Shown here one piece after another: positions 7,850 through 15,293 of a stretch of DNA of 16,986 bases. Position 1 is the first letter of the stretch. The number at the start of each line of letters is the position of its first letter. Under the pieces are notes generated by a model. The model saw only the letters and a program-made list of their open reading frames with translations. It made no database searches and was not told the DNA's origin. Position numbers and translations under genes: made by a program. Origin of the DNA: Planctomycetota bacterium (GTDB lineage Bacteria; Planctomycetota; UBA1135; UBA2386); NCBI GenBank assembly GCA_016793305.1, contig JAEUHU010000344.1:1-16986 (forward strand). Direction: 5' to 3'.

Positions 7850-10090
7850 ATGCTGCGTGCACCCGCCTGGTCCGTCCTGTTCTGCCTGACTGCCTCGCTC
7901 CACTCCCAGAGCTTCTCCGACCAGCCGCCGGGTGTCGTGGGTGGCGGCCGTGGGGCCGTCGAGGTCCGCAAGACCTCGGTGCAGGCCGAAATCGTCGACG
8001 GGGTCGCCACCACCACGATCCGCCAGGTGCTGGGCAACCGCAGCGACCGCGAAGCCGAAGGCTGGTGGATGCTGCCGCTGCCGAAGAACAGCGTCGCCGA
8101 CGGCTTCACGATGACGGTCGGCGACAAGGAGCTCGCCGGGGAAGTGCTGGCCGCCGACCAGGCCCGGGCGGTCTACGAACGCATCGTGCGCCAGCGTCGC
8201 GACCCCGGCCTGCTCGAGTTCGTCGGCGACGGCCTGCTGCGGGCTCGCGTGTTCCCGATTCCGGCGCGCGGGGAGGTGGCCGTGACGGTGCGCCTGCGCC
8301 AGGTGCTCACGCCGACCGGTGGGCTCTACGAGTGGTCGTGGCCGCTGCGCGCCACGCGGCTCGGCGACTCGCCGGCGGGCGTGCTCGGCGTGGCGGTCTC
8401 GATCCGTTCGCAGACGCCGCTCAGCATGGTCACGACCCCGAACGGCGGTGCTGCGGTGGTGCGCGAAGGAGAACACGCCGCGACCGTGTCGTGGGAGGAT
8501 GCGCCAGGGAAGTCCGAGGACCCGCGGGTGCTGTTCGGGTTGCGCGAACAGGAGTTCGGCCTGCACCTGCTCGCGCACCGCAAGGCGGGGGAGCCGGGGT
8601 GGTTCACGCTGATGCTGGCACCGAAGCACGGCGATCTGGCGGTCGAGCAGTTGCCGCGGCGCTGCGTGCAGCTGGTGATCGACACGTCGGGCTCCATGTC
8701 GGGCCCGAAGATCCTGCAGGCGAAGGCCGCCGTGCGTGCGTTCCTGGCCAGTCTGCGGCCGACCGACTGCTTCCAGGTGGCGACGTTCGCGCACACGACC
8801 ACCACCTTCTTCTCGGCGCCGGTGCCCGCCGACGCCGAACATGTCGCCGCGGCGGTGGCGAAGGTCGAGACGTTGACCGCGAGCGGCGGCACGAACCTGT
8901 GCAGCGCGCTCGAGCTCGCGTTCCTAGGCCCGGAGAGCTGCCCCGACGCCAAGTCGTTCGTGCACCAGCTCGTGTTCGTCACCGATGGTGAGCCGACCGT
9001 CGGCGTGACCTCGCCGCAGCAGATCCTCGCGCGCGCTCGCGAAGCCGACCGCCATGGTCTCGCAGTGTTCGCGCTCGGGGTCGGCACGGCCATCGACGTG
9101 CCGTTGCTCGACGACCTCGCCCTGCAGCATCGTGGAGCCCGGGACTTCGTCGACGACGACGAGTCGATCGAGGTGAAGGTCTCGGCCCTGTGCCGCAAGA
9201 TCGGCCAGCCGGCCCTGCAGGACGTCGAGGTGCGCTGTGACGGCGCCGACACGTTCGAGATGCTGCCGACGCGCGTGCGCGACGTGTTCTGCGGCGACGT
9301 GGTGCACGTCGTCGGGCGGTATCGCGGCCACGGCGAACACAAGGTCGTCGTGACCGGTACGCAGAACGGGGAGCGGCGCGAGTTCGTGTTCCCGGTCCTC
9401 TTCCCGGAAGAGCGCGGCGAGCACGCGTTCGTCGCGGCGGTCTGGGCGCGGCAGCATGTCACCGCGCTGCTCCGCGAGCTGCGCGTGCAGGGCGCCAAGA
9501 GAGAGCTGGTCGACGAAGTCCGACGACTGTCGCTGGCGTACGGGATCGTCACGCCGCTGACCTCGCAGCTGATCCTCGAAGAGGAGATGCGGCTCGGTGG
9601 GGCTCCGCTGCTGCCAGGGGGTGGGGGAGGTCGTTCGGGTGGGCCAGCAGGCCCGAGCACGGGTGGGCCGGCTGGGCCGAGCACGGGTGGACCGGCTGGG
9701 CCGAGCACCGGCGGTCCGGGGCATGGCGCGAGTGGTCCCCCGGGGACTCGTTTCGGTGGATCCCGGACCGGTGCCGAGGCCGTGCGCGGCAGCCGCGCCC
9801 AGGACGACGTCGGACTGCGCGATGGCGGCGACCAGCGCGAAGGCGTGCGGCGCGCCGCGGGTCGCACGTTCCTGCGCGTCGGCAGCGACCTGGTCGAGCA
9901 GGGGCTGCCTGCCGATTGGGAGAAGCAGGCCGAGACCGTCGAGGCCTACAGCGATGCGTACTTCGAGCTGATGCGGAGCTCGCCCGAGCTGCGCGCGATC
10001 CTGGCGCTCGGCGATCGCCTCGTGTTCCGCCACGGCCAGCGGGTGTTGCGAGTGCGGCCGGCGGACGAAGCGTCGCCACCGCCGAAGTGA
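7850..10090 (+). CDS. Secreted VIT and VWA domain protein
   Basis: The 746-residue product begins with a signal peptide (MLRAPAWSVLFCLTASLHSQ). A VIT (vault/inter-alpha-trypsin) domain covers roughly residues 35-150, including MLPLPKNSVADGFTM and DQARAVYERIVRQRRDPGLL. A VWA domain (about 273-450) has a complete MIDAS: D278-x-S280-x-S282 (DTSGSM), T348 in SGGTNL and D379 in TDGEPTVG. An unclassified beta-rich region follows to about 590, then a Gly/Pro/Ser linker with three GGPAGPST units, then a conserved-looking tail (AYSDAYFELMRSSPELRAIL ... ALGDRLVF) found at the ends of other bacterial VIT/VWA proteins. The architecture is like inter-alpha-trypsin inhibitor heavy chains and suggests Mg2+-dependent ligand binding at the cell surface. 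It is followed 45 nt later by a small membrane protein gene. The ligand is unknown. Confidence 0.9.
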   Translation: MLRAPAWSVLFCLTASLHSQSFSDQPPGVVGGGRGAVEVRKTSVQAEIVDGVATTTIRQVLGNRSDREAEGWWMLPLPKNSVADGFTMTVGDKELAGEVLAADQARAVYERIVRQRRDPGLLEFVGDGLLRARVFPIPARGEVAVTVRLRQVLTPTGGLYEWSWPLRATRLGDSPAGVLGVAVSIRSQTPLSMVTTPNGGAAVVREGEHAATVSWEDAPGKSEDPRVLFGLREQEFGLHLLAHRKAGEPGWFTLMLAPKHGDLAVEQLPRRCVQLVIDTSGSMSGPKILQAKAAVRAFLASLRPTDCFQVATFAHTTTTFFSAPVPADAEHVAAAVAKVETLTASGGTNLCSALELAFLGPESCPDAKSFVHQLVFVTDGEPTVGVTSPQQILARAREADRHGLAVFALGVGTAIDVPLLDDLALQHRGARDFVDDDESIEVKVSALCRKIGQPALQDVEVRCDGADTFEMLPTRVRDVFCGDVVHVVGRYRGHGEHKVVVTGTQNGERREFVFPVLFPEERGEHAFVAAVWARQHVTALLRELRVQGAKRELVDEVRRLSLAYGIVTPLTSQLILEEEMRLGGAPLLPGGGGGRSGGPAGPSTGGPAGPSTGGPAGPSTGGPGHGASGPPGTRFGGSRTGAEAVRGSRAQDDVGLRDGGDQREGVRRAAGRTFLRVGSDLVEQGLPADWEKQAETVEAYSDAYFELMRSSPELRAILALGDRLVFRHGQRVLRVRPADEASPPPK
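9637..9708 (+). repeat. 24-bp tandem repeat, three units, in the VIT/VWA gene
   Basis: Three head-to-tail 24-bp units start at 9637, 9661 and 9685. Units 2 and 3 differ at one base; units 1 and 2 differ at three. Each encodes eight residues (GGPAGPST in the reading frame), and a decayed partial unit follows. As 24 is a multiple of 3, gain or loss of units would keep the frame and only change linker length. Confidence 0.9.
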
Positions 10091-10135
10091 CGCCGCCGCC
10101 TCGCGCGGCGCCCGGTCACCGGCGACGATGCGGCG

Positions 10136-10474
10136 ATGCTCGGCTTCGTTCGCTGGTTCTTCGCACTGCTCGGCGGCGTGCTGCTCGGCTCCGGCCTCGT
10201 GCTGCACGGCCAGGTCGCCATCGCGCGGGTGATGCGCAAGGAGGTGCAGAACACCTTCGTGCTGTGGCGCGCGATCGGCGAGGCGACGTTCGCGTTCCAG
10301 AGCGACGACGTGCGCATCGCCCTCTGGATGAACGAGATCCCGGACTCCGCGATCCAGGAGTCCGACCGCGCCGCGTGGGTGCTGGTGATCGTCGGCGGCC
10401 TGATCGGCATCACCGGCCCGCTGCTGCGGCGGTCCGGCAAGCCCGCGGTGGTGCGGACGGCGCCTCGCTCATAG
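10136..10474 (+). CDS. Small two-helix membrane protein
   Basis: The 112-residue product has a hydrophobic helix at about residues 5-24 (WFFALLGGVLLGSGLVL) and a second at about 80-98 (AWVLVIVGGLIGITGPLLRR), with a polar, partly amphipathic segment of about 55 residues between them. With Arg residues just after the second helix, the likely topology is both ends inside and the middle segment outside. I do not recognise a family. It starts 45 nt after the VIT/VWA stop and probably belongs to that transcript. Its last six bases overlap the convergent HEAT/VWA gene: TCATAG holds TAG for this gene and TGA for the other. It could anchor or partner one of the two flanking VWA proteins, but that is only positional inference. 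Confidence 0.7.
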   Translation: MLGFVRWFFALLGGVLLGSGLVLHGQVAIARVMRKEVQNTFVLWRAIGEATFAFQSDDVRIALWMNEIPDSAIQESDRAAWVLVIVGGLIGITGPLLRRSGKPAVVRTAPRS

Positions 10475-12301
10475 CTCGCGGAACACGCCGCCGTTCTGTT
10501 CGGCGATGGTCTGCATCAGCTTCTGCGGCGTCATCGACATCTGCGCCTCCATGCGCTGGATCTCCGGCGGCGCCGCCGAACTGATGAACACCGTGTTGAT
10601 GCGCACGCGGGCCGTGCGGTTCGTCTCCTGCACGAGGCGCGCGATCTCGACCGGGTCCAGGATGTCGCCCACGGTCGGTGCGCCGTCGGACAGCACGAAC
10701 AGTTCGTCGATGTTGGCGCCGTAGCGGTGGCCCTGCACCTGGGCGCGGATCTTCAGCGCCTCGTCGAGACCGCTCCACAGGTTCGTGCCGCCGTCGGCGC
10801 GCAGGCCCTCGACGTGCTTCTTGAAGCGCTCGCGGTTCTTCTCGGTCGCCGGCACCAGGTCCTTGCTCCACAGCTCGGGCTTCGGGTTGCCGTTGAACGT
10901 CACCAGGTTGAACGTCGCGTTCGGCGACAACGCGTCGATCGCCTGGTTCAGCTCGCGCTTGGCGAAGTCGAGGCGGATCGCGCGGCGGCGCTTCTTGTCG
11001 GTGGTCTGCTCCTCCATCGGCCAGGTCATGCTGCCCGACAGGTCGAGCACGAACACGACCCGCGTGCCCTGCATCGGGATGCCGCAGAACGCCGCGACGG
11101 TGCCGCCGGCGGCCGGCTTCTCACGCTTCTCGTGCACCGTGAGCTTGTCCTGCTCGGCATCCCAGAAGCTGCGCCAACGCGCCGGCTGGTCGGCCGGGTG
11201 CACCGCCCCGGTGATGCTCACCAGCGCTTCGTGGGCGCGGAACAGCAGCAGGCCCGACAGCACGCCGGACTTCACCAGTTCGGGATGCGCGGCGAAGCGC
11301 TCGAGCACGGTGATCAGCCCGGGGATCGCCTCCGGCACGCGGAACTCGTCGAGCAGGTTCACCAGGGCCAGGTCGGCGCGCCAGGTCGAACGGCCGAGTG
11401 CCGAGGCGGCGGCGATCGCGGCGCGCTTCGCGGTGTCGGACAGGGGTGGCTTCGCCGCTGGGGGTGCTGGTGGGTCGCCGGCGGCTGGTGCGGCCGGGGC
11501 CGCAGGTGCGGCTGGGCTCGCAGCGGGGTCGGGGTTCGCGCCGCCACCGGGTGCTTTGGCGGGAGTCTCGGCGCGCAGCAGCGCGACCAGGGCCTCGGCG
11601 GTGGTCGCCAGCATGTGGTCGCCGGTCTCGGTCGGCCGCTCGAGCACCGCGACCAGGGCACCGACCGCCGCCTCGTAGCCGAGCTTGCCGAGGCTGGCGG
11701 CCGCTTCGGCACGGACGTTCTCGTCGGCGTCGCCGAGCAGTTGCTCGAGCGCACCGCGCTGGGCCGGGTCCTGCAGCAGGCCGAGGCCGCGGATCGCCGC
11801 GAGCCGGGTCGCCAGCGCGCGCGCCTTCTCGACCTTCAGCTCGCCGCGCGCGGCCTTGACCAGCGTGTCGCGGGCCGGGCCAGCGGCGAGCTTCTCGACG
11901 TACTTGTCGCCGAGCGTGCGCACTTCGAGCGGCGCCAGCGACAGCGGCGACTTGCCCTCGAAACCGATCGCCGCCACTTCGAGCACCGCTTCGGCTGCGT
12001 CGGGGGTGTCGAGCGCCACCACCGCGGCGAGGATCGTCTCGAGGTCGCCGGCCCAGGTCGGGTGGCCGAGCGCGTTCTTGCCGGCGAGGCCGAACTTGGC
12101 GGCGATCGAGTCCTTGCCGAGGTCCTCCTTCGACCGGATGTCGATCTTTCCGCTGCGGTAGAGCTTCAACCACGCGGACAGGGCCTTGAGCGGCTTCTCG
12201 TCGCCGAACGGCGCCTTGGAGCTCGATGCGGCGACGGGATCGGCGTGCAGGGCCGGCAACGGCCACGACAGGCTCAGCAGGGCAAGCAGCAGGGCGGACA
12301 T
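10469..12301 (-). CDS. Secreted HEAT-repeat and VWA domain protein
   Basis: The 610-residue product starts with a signal peptide (residues 1-20, ending ALHAD). Helical repeats of HEAT type fill about 50-240 (for example LGDADENVRAEAAASLGKLG). A Pro/Ala-rich linker (about 243-286) separates these from a second helical stretch ending ALVSITGAVHPADQPARW, then a VWA domain from about 413 to the C-terminus. The MIDAS is complete: D420-x-S422-x-S424 (DLSGSM), T506 in GGTNLW and D539 in SDGAPTVG. The combination is common in Planctomycetota and suggests an extracytoplasmic binding scaffold; no enzyme domain is present. It follows the anti-sigma gene by 107 nt on the same strand, so it may be the last gene of the sigma operon, although a TAGCAT box at 12331-12336 could give it a separate promoter. 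Confidence 0.9.
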   Translation of the reverse strand: MSALLLALLSLSWPLPALHADPVAASSSKAPFGDEKPLKALSAWLKLYRSGKIDIRSKEDLGKDSIAAKFGLAGKNALGHPTWAGDLETILAAVVALDTPDAAEAVLEVAAIGFEGKSPLSLAPLEVRTLGDKYVEKLAAGPARDTLVKAARGELKVEKARALATRLAAIRGLGLLQDPAQRGALEQLLGDADENVRAEAAASLGKLGYEAAVGALVAVLERPTETGDHMLATTAEALVALLRAETPAKAPGGGANPDPAASPAAPAAPAAPAAGDPPAPPAAKPPLSDTAKRAAIAAASALGRSTWRADLALVNLLDEFRVPEAIPGLITVLERFAAHPELVKSGVLSGLLLFRAHEALVSITGAVHPADQPARWRSFWDAEQDKLTVHEKREKPAAGGTVAAFCGIPMQGTRVVFVLDLSGSMTWPMEEQTTDKKRRRAIRLDFAKRELNQAIDALSPNATFNLVTFNGNPKPELWSKDLVPATEKNRERFKKHVEGLRADGGTNLWSGLDEALKIRAQVQGHRYGANIDELFVLSDGAPTVGDILDPVEIARLVQETNRTARVRINTVFISSAAPPEIQRMEAQMSMTPQKLMQTIAEQNGGVFREL

Positions 12302-12330
12302 GGAGCGGTCTCGGGAGGGCGGGCCGCGTC

Positions 12331-12336
12331 ATGCTA
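12331..12336 (-). promoter_or_regulatory. Candidate -10 box (TAGCAT) for the HEAT/VWA gene
   Basis: TAGCAT on the minus strand fits TANNNT and lies 29 nt before ATG 12301, inside the 107-nt gap after the anti-sigma gene. No convincing -35 or ECF-type GGAAC motif was found at a suitable spacing. It makes separate transcription of the VWA gene possible. Confidence 0.25.
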
Positions 12337-12408
12337 GCCGGCGAGCCTCGCCCGGTTGCGCTCCGGGTGGTCCTTCCTGGTCCTGTCGGCGGCAGTGCCG
12401 GCTGCTCG

Positions 12409-13593
12409 TCAGCGCCGGCTGCCGAACTCGATCTGCACCTGCACCGGTTCGTTCTGCAGCCGGAGCTCCAAGATCCGCAGCATCTCGCGCGTCGCGACCT
12501 CGCTGCGCGGCGCGACCCAGCTCGGCCCGCAGACGTCGTGCATCAGGAACACCGTGTCGGTCGGCAGGCCCGGGAAGTCCTGCGGTGCGCCGGTCGGGCT
12601 CGGCACGACGAAGAACAGCTGCCGGAACACCTCGGGCCGCTGCGTGGTCAGGTGGACCAGCAGGTCCATGTCCTCGCGCGGGTCCACGGGCGGCGCCACC
12701 CAGATCGTGCGCGACAGCGTGCCGAGGCGGGTGCTGCGCAGGGCCTCGCCGACCACGACGCGCGCCGTCTGCTCGTTGCGCTGGCCGCGCTGGCCCTGGC
12801 GCAGGATGTTGACCGCGAACCGCAGGTCGGCGTCGACCTCCTGGTCGCGGAACGACAGCCGCTGGCGGTTGCGCAGGTCGAGCAGCACTTCGCCGAGGCT
12901 CTGGAACTCGTCGGCCTTGCGCCAGGCCAGTTGTGCCGCATCGGCGCTCTGCTCGGGGGCCTCTTCGCAGCGCTGCAGGGCGAGCATCGCCTCGCCGTAG
13001 CGCTGCTCGAGCTGCTTCGCGGTCTCGACGGCCAGCAGGCCCGGCGTCAGGCGCTGGGTCGACGCGAGCAGGGGATCGCCGAGGATCGGTGTGCCGTCGC
13101 CAGCGCTCGCCAGGGAGCTGAACTGCCCGCTGTGGGTCTGCACTCGATCGTGGCTGCGCGGCTGCAGGCCGTTCGGTGCGTCACCGGACAGCTGGCTCTC
13201 GGTGTGGCCGGCGATCGGATCGTCGGCGATCGGCGTCGAGCCTGCTGGGTGGTCGGAACGCAGCCACGATGCGCCGAGCAGCAGGCCGGCGGCGAGCGCC
13301 GCGCCCGTCAGGGCGTAGCGCAGCTTGGTCAGCGTCGGCACCGGCTCGTGGAACACGGCCTCGGGCGTGCCTTCGCCGGCGCGGATCCGTTCCCACAGTT
13401 CCTCGCGGAACCCCGGCGAGACGCGTTGGCTGCGCAGCCGCAGGGTCAGCTGCTGGGCGGCCTGCAACTCGGTCCAGAACTGGCCGCAGGCGGCGCAGGT
13501 CTCGGCGTGCTGCATGACGATCGCGCGTCGACCGGACGGCAGGCGGCCGTCCAGGCACTGCGAAAGTTCGAAGCGGCAGGTGGTGCAGTTCAT
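12409..13593 (-). CDS. Membrane anti-sigma factor with zf-HC2 zinc finger and long outer domain
   Basis: The 394-residue product opens with a zinc-binding anti-sigma signature: C3-x2-C6 and H29-x3-C33-x2-C36, typical of zf-HC2 domains that hold ECF sigma factors in the cytoplasm. One transmembrane helix follows at about 92-111 (YALTGAALAAGLLLGASWL). The remaining 280 or so residues would lie outside; they include a Gln/Glu-rich helical part (about 185-260) and a beta-rich tail with a predicted strand-rich segment RTIWVAPPVDPREDMDLLVH that I cannot assign. The gene starts 6 nt after the sigma factor stop, so the pair is almost certainly co-translated. The likely role is sensing an envelope signal and releasing the sigma factor. 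No site-1 or site-2 protease gene is next to it. Confidence 0.88.
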   Translation of the reverse strand: MNCTTCRFELSQCLDGRLPSGRRAIVMQHAETCAACGQFWTELQAAQQLTLRLRSQRVSPGFREELWERIRAGEGTPEAVFHEPVPTLTKLRYALTGAALAAGLLLGASWLRSDHPAGSTPIADDPIAGHTESQLSGDAPNGLQPRSHDRVQTHSGQFSSLASAGDGTPILGDPLLASTQRLTPGLLAVETAKQLEQRYGEAMLALQRCEEAPEQSADAAQLAWRKADEFQSLGEVLLDLRNRQRLSFRDQEVDADLRFAVNILRQGQRGQRNEQTARVVVGEALRSTRLGTLSRTIWVAPPVDPREDMDLLVHLTTQRPEVFRQLFFVVPSPTGAPQDFPGLPTDTVFLMHDVCGPSWVAPRSEVATREMLRILELRLQNEPVQVQIEFGSRR

Positions 13594-13599
13594 CGATGC

Positions 13600-14160
13600 T
13601 CAGACCTTGATCAGACGGCTGACGAGGGACTGGAACCGCTGCCGGGCGCGGAACAGTCGGGTCGACACGGTCTTCACCGGGCAACCCATCACCGCGGCAG
13701 CATCCTCGTAACTGAGCCCTTCGACTTCGCAGAGCAGGAAGGCCTCCCGGAACTTCAACGGCAACTCGCCGATCGCCTTCTCGATCGCCTGGTTCGCCTC
13801 CTGCGCCTCCAGCACGTCGTCGGGGGCCAGACTGCGCAGGTCGGTCGGGGTGAACGGCTGGTCCTCGTCCTTCTGCAGGTCGCGGAACAGGCTCAGCTTG
13901 AACTTGCGGCGTCGCAGCTGGTCGAGGCACAGGTTGCGGGCGACGCGGAACAACCACGGTCGGAAGGCCGCGGTCGGCACCTGGTTGAGGTGTCGGTAGA
14001 GAGCGAGGAACGAATCCTGCGCGACGTCCTCGGCGGCGATCGAGTCACCCAGCAGGCGGGTCGCGTAGGCCTTCAGGCTGTCGGCGTGCTCCGCCAGCGC
14101 ACGATGGTACGCGACCATCGTCACCGGGTCCGGTTGGTAGTCGTGGCTCGCTTGGGCCAT
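13600..14160 (-). CDS. ECF-family RNA polymerase sigma factor (sigma-70 regions 2 and 4)
   Basis: The 186-residue product has the usual ECF length and layout. Region 2 covers about residues 20-86, with AEDVAQDSFLALYRHL and the -10-binding segment FRPWLFRVARNLCLDQLRRR. Region 4 covers about 125-178: IGELPLKFREAFLLCEVEGL, then the helix-turn-helix YEDAAAVMGCPVKTVSTRLF. Regions 1 and 3 are absent, as expected. I chose ATG 14158-14160; the frame is open to 14274, but that extension is Arg-rich and unlike the family. ATG for Met15 is possible too. A TACTCT box lies 10 nt upstream. The anti-sigma gene follows directly. Targets may include its own operon and the divergent lipoprotein gene at 14343. 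Confidence 0.93.
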   Translation of the reverse strand: MAQASHDYQPDPVTMVAYHRALAEHADSLKAYATRLLGDSIAAEDVAQDSFLALYRHLNQVPTAAFRPWLFRVARNLCLDQLRRRKFKLSLFRDLQKDEDQPFTPTDLRSLAPDDVLEAQEANQAIEKAIGELPLKFREAFLLCEVEGLSYEDAAAVMGCPVKTVSTRLFRARQRFQSLVSRLIKV

Positions 14161-14170
14161 GGCGGTCGGG

Positions 14171-14176
14171 AGAGTA
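14171..14176 (-). promoter_or_regulatory. Candidate -10 box (TACTCT) for the sigma factor operon
   Basis: TACTCT on the minus strand, preceded by GA, ends 10 nt before the sigma factor ATG. No Shine-Dalgarno lies between them. No -35 hexamer or ECF-type AAC motif was found at 15-18 nt, so autoregulation by the encoded sigma factor cannot be shown. Confidence 0.35.
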
Positions 14177-14263
14177 TCGGCGGCTTCGGGGGCTCTGCCT
14201 CGATCTCGTTGCCGTCGGGGTTGCCGACGGACGGGACCGGCGACCGCGCAGCCGCGCAGAGCC

Positions 14264-14289
14264 CGAACGGTCACGAACGGACCGTCGGC
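14264..14289. promoter_or_regulatory. Direct repeat CGAACGG at 10-bp spacing in a divergent intergenic region
   Basis: CGAACGG occurs at 14264-14270 and again at 14274-14280, exactly 10 bp apart, and the second copy runs into the small palindrome ACGGACCGT. The site lies in the 182-nt region between the sigma factor gene (-) and the lipoprotein gene (+). Same-face spacing suggests a possible operator; this is not proven. Confidence 0.25.
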
Positions 14290-14342
14290 CGAGAAACTCC
14301 AACTGGACGAAAACCCGGGGTCGGGGCACTGTTGGCTGGCTC

Positions 14343-15263
14343 ATGGTCGATGCGCACCAATCGGACTTCGGCGCGGCGCTGCGGCGGTGCCATGGGCGGC
14401 TGGGTCGAACCCGTCCGTTCGGTCCGGCGTGCGGCCTGGCGTTCGGTGTGGCCTGGGTCCTGCTGGCCATGCTGCCGGCCGGTTGTACCCACCGTTCGGT
14501 GATCGAGTTCGCCAGCAAGGTGACGCTGCCAGCCGGCAAGACGTCGATCCGCCTCGAGATCCAGGACGGCACGATCGGCATCGCGGCGGGCCCGGCGGGT
14601 GAGGTGTCGTTCGCGGGCGGGGCGCGTCGAGCTGGGGAGAGCGCCGAGGAGCTGGTCCGGATCGAGGCGGTGCCGCTGGAGTTCCGGGTGGTCGACGATC
14701 CGACCCAGCCGACCGTGTTGGTGCTGCGTGGCCCCGAGCTGCCGCCGTCCACCAACGGCATCCTGGCCCTGGAACTCGGCGTTCACCTGCCGCCCGACCT
14801 GCCGCTCGAGCTGAAGATCACCGGCCTCGGGCACGTCACCCTGGCGGACCGGGCCGCGGCGAGCCGGGTCACCACCCGCTCGGGCGACCTGCGGTTCGAA
14901 CGGTGCGCTGGCGGCGTGGTAGGCAAGACCGGGGCTGGCAACGTGATCGCGTTCGAACACCAGGGCGACCTCGACATCCATGCCGGTGTCGGCGACATGC
15001 AGGTGTTCGTGCGGGCTCCGGCGAACACGATCCGGCTGGTCACTGGGCAGGGCACGCTGCAGTGCCACGTGCCCCCGAGCCTCGGCTTCGAGGTCGATGC
15101 GCGGGTCGACATCGGCCGGATCGGCAACGGCTTCGGCCTCACCGCGACGACGGTCGCGGACTACGGCGCCGTGTTGGTCGGGCGGCGCGAGCCGGCCGGC
15201 ACCAAGATCGTGCTGCGCACCGCGCGGGGTCACATCTCGCTCGCGCCGAAGCCGTTCGAGTGA
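14343..15263 (+). CDS. Predicted lipoprotein or secreted protein with DUF4097-like beta-rich body
   Basis: The 306-residue product has a long positively charged N-region, a hydrophobic core (LAFGVAWVLLAML) and LPAGC with Cys48, an imperfect lipobox since Pro sits at -3. The body is made of short Gly-rich beta repeats such as VTTRSGDLRFERCAGGVVGK and AGAGNVIAFEHQGDLDIHAG-like turns, in which residues alternate as in the right-handed beta-solenoid proteins of the DUF4097 (putative adhesin) group. No catalytic residues are recognisable. It is divergent from the ECF sigma factor gene, sharing a 182-nt control region, so regulation by that sigma factor is plausible but not shown. The start at ATG 14343 lacks a clear Shine-Dalgarno and gives an unusually long signal; a downstream GTG (codon 36) would be too short. 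Confidence 0.7.
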   Translation: MVDAHQSDFGAALRRCHGRLGRTRPFGPACGLAFGVAWVLLAMLPAGCTHRSVIEFASKVTLPAGKTSIRLEIQDGTIGIAAGPAGEVSFAGGARRAGESAEELVRIEAVPLEFRVVDDPTQPTVLVLRGPELPPSTNGILALELGVHLPPDLPLELKITGLGHVTLADRAAASRVTTRSGDLRFERCAGGVVGKTGAGNVIAFEHQGDLDIHAGVGDMQVFVRAPANTIRLVTGQGTLQCHVPPSLGFEVDARVDIGRIGNGFGLTATTVADYGAVLVGRREPAGTKIVLRTARGHISLAPKPFE

Positions 15264-15293
15264 CCCTCAGGTGACCTCGGGATGACGTTCGGG
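15261..15293 (+). repeat. Three imperfect 11-bp direct repeats starting with TGAC
   Basis: TGACCCTCAGG, TGACCTCGGGA and TGACGTTCGGG stand head to tail from 15261, 15272 and 15283; the first overlaps the stop codon of the upstream gene. A fourth TGAC is at 15300. The 11-bp period is close to one helical turn, as in iterated operator sites. The units are only about 7-8 of 11 identical. Confidence 0.4.

Noticed and set aside
12396..12420. GCCGGC inverted pair near the anti-sigma stop as a terminator
   Set aside because: Only 6 bp, GCCGGC is self-complementary and common here, and no T-run follows.
12226..14502. Plus-strand frame of 758 residues antisense to the sigma and anti-sigma genes
   Set aside because: The minus strand encodes clear ECF and zf-HC2 motifs; the plus-strand text is low-complexity shadow.
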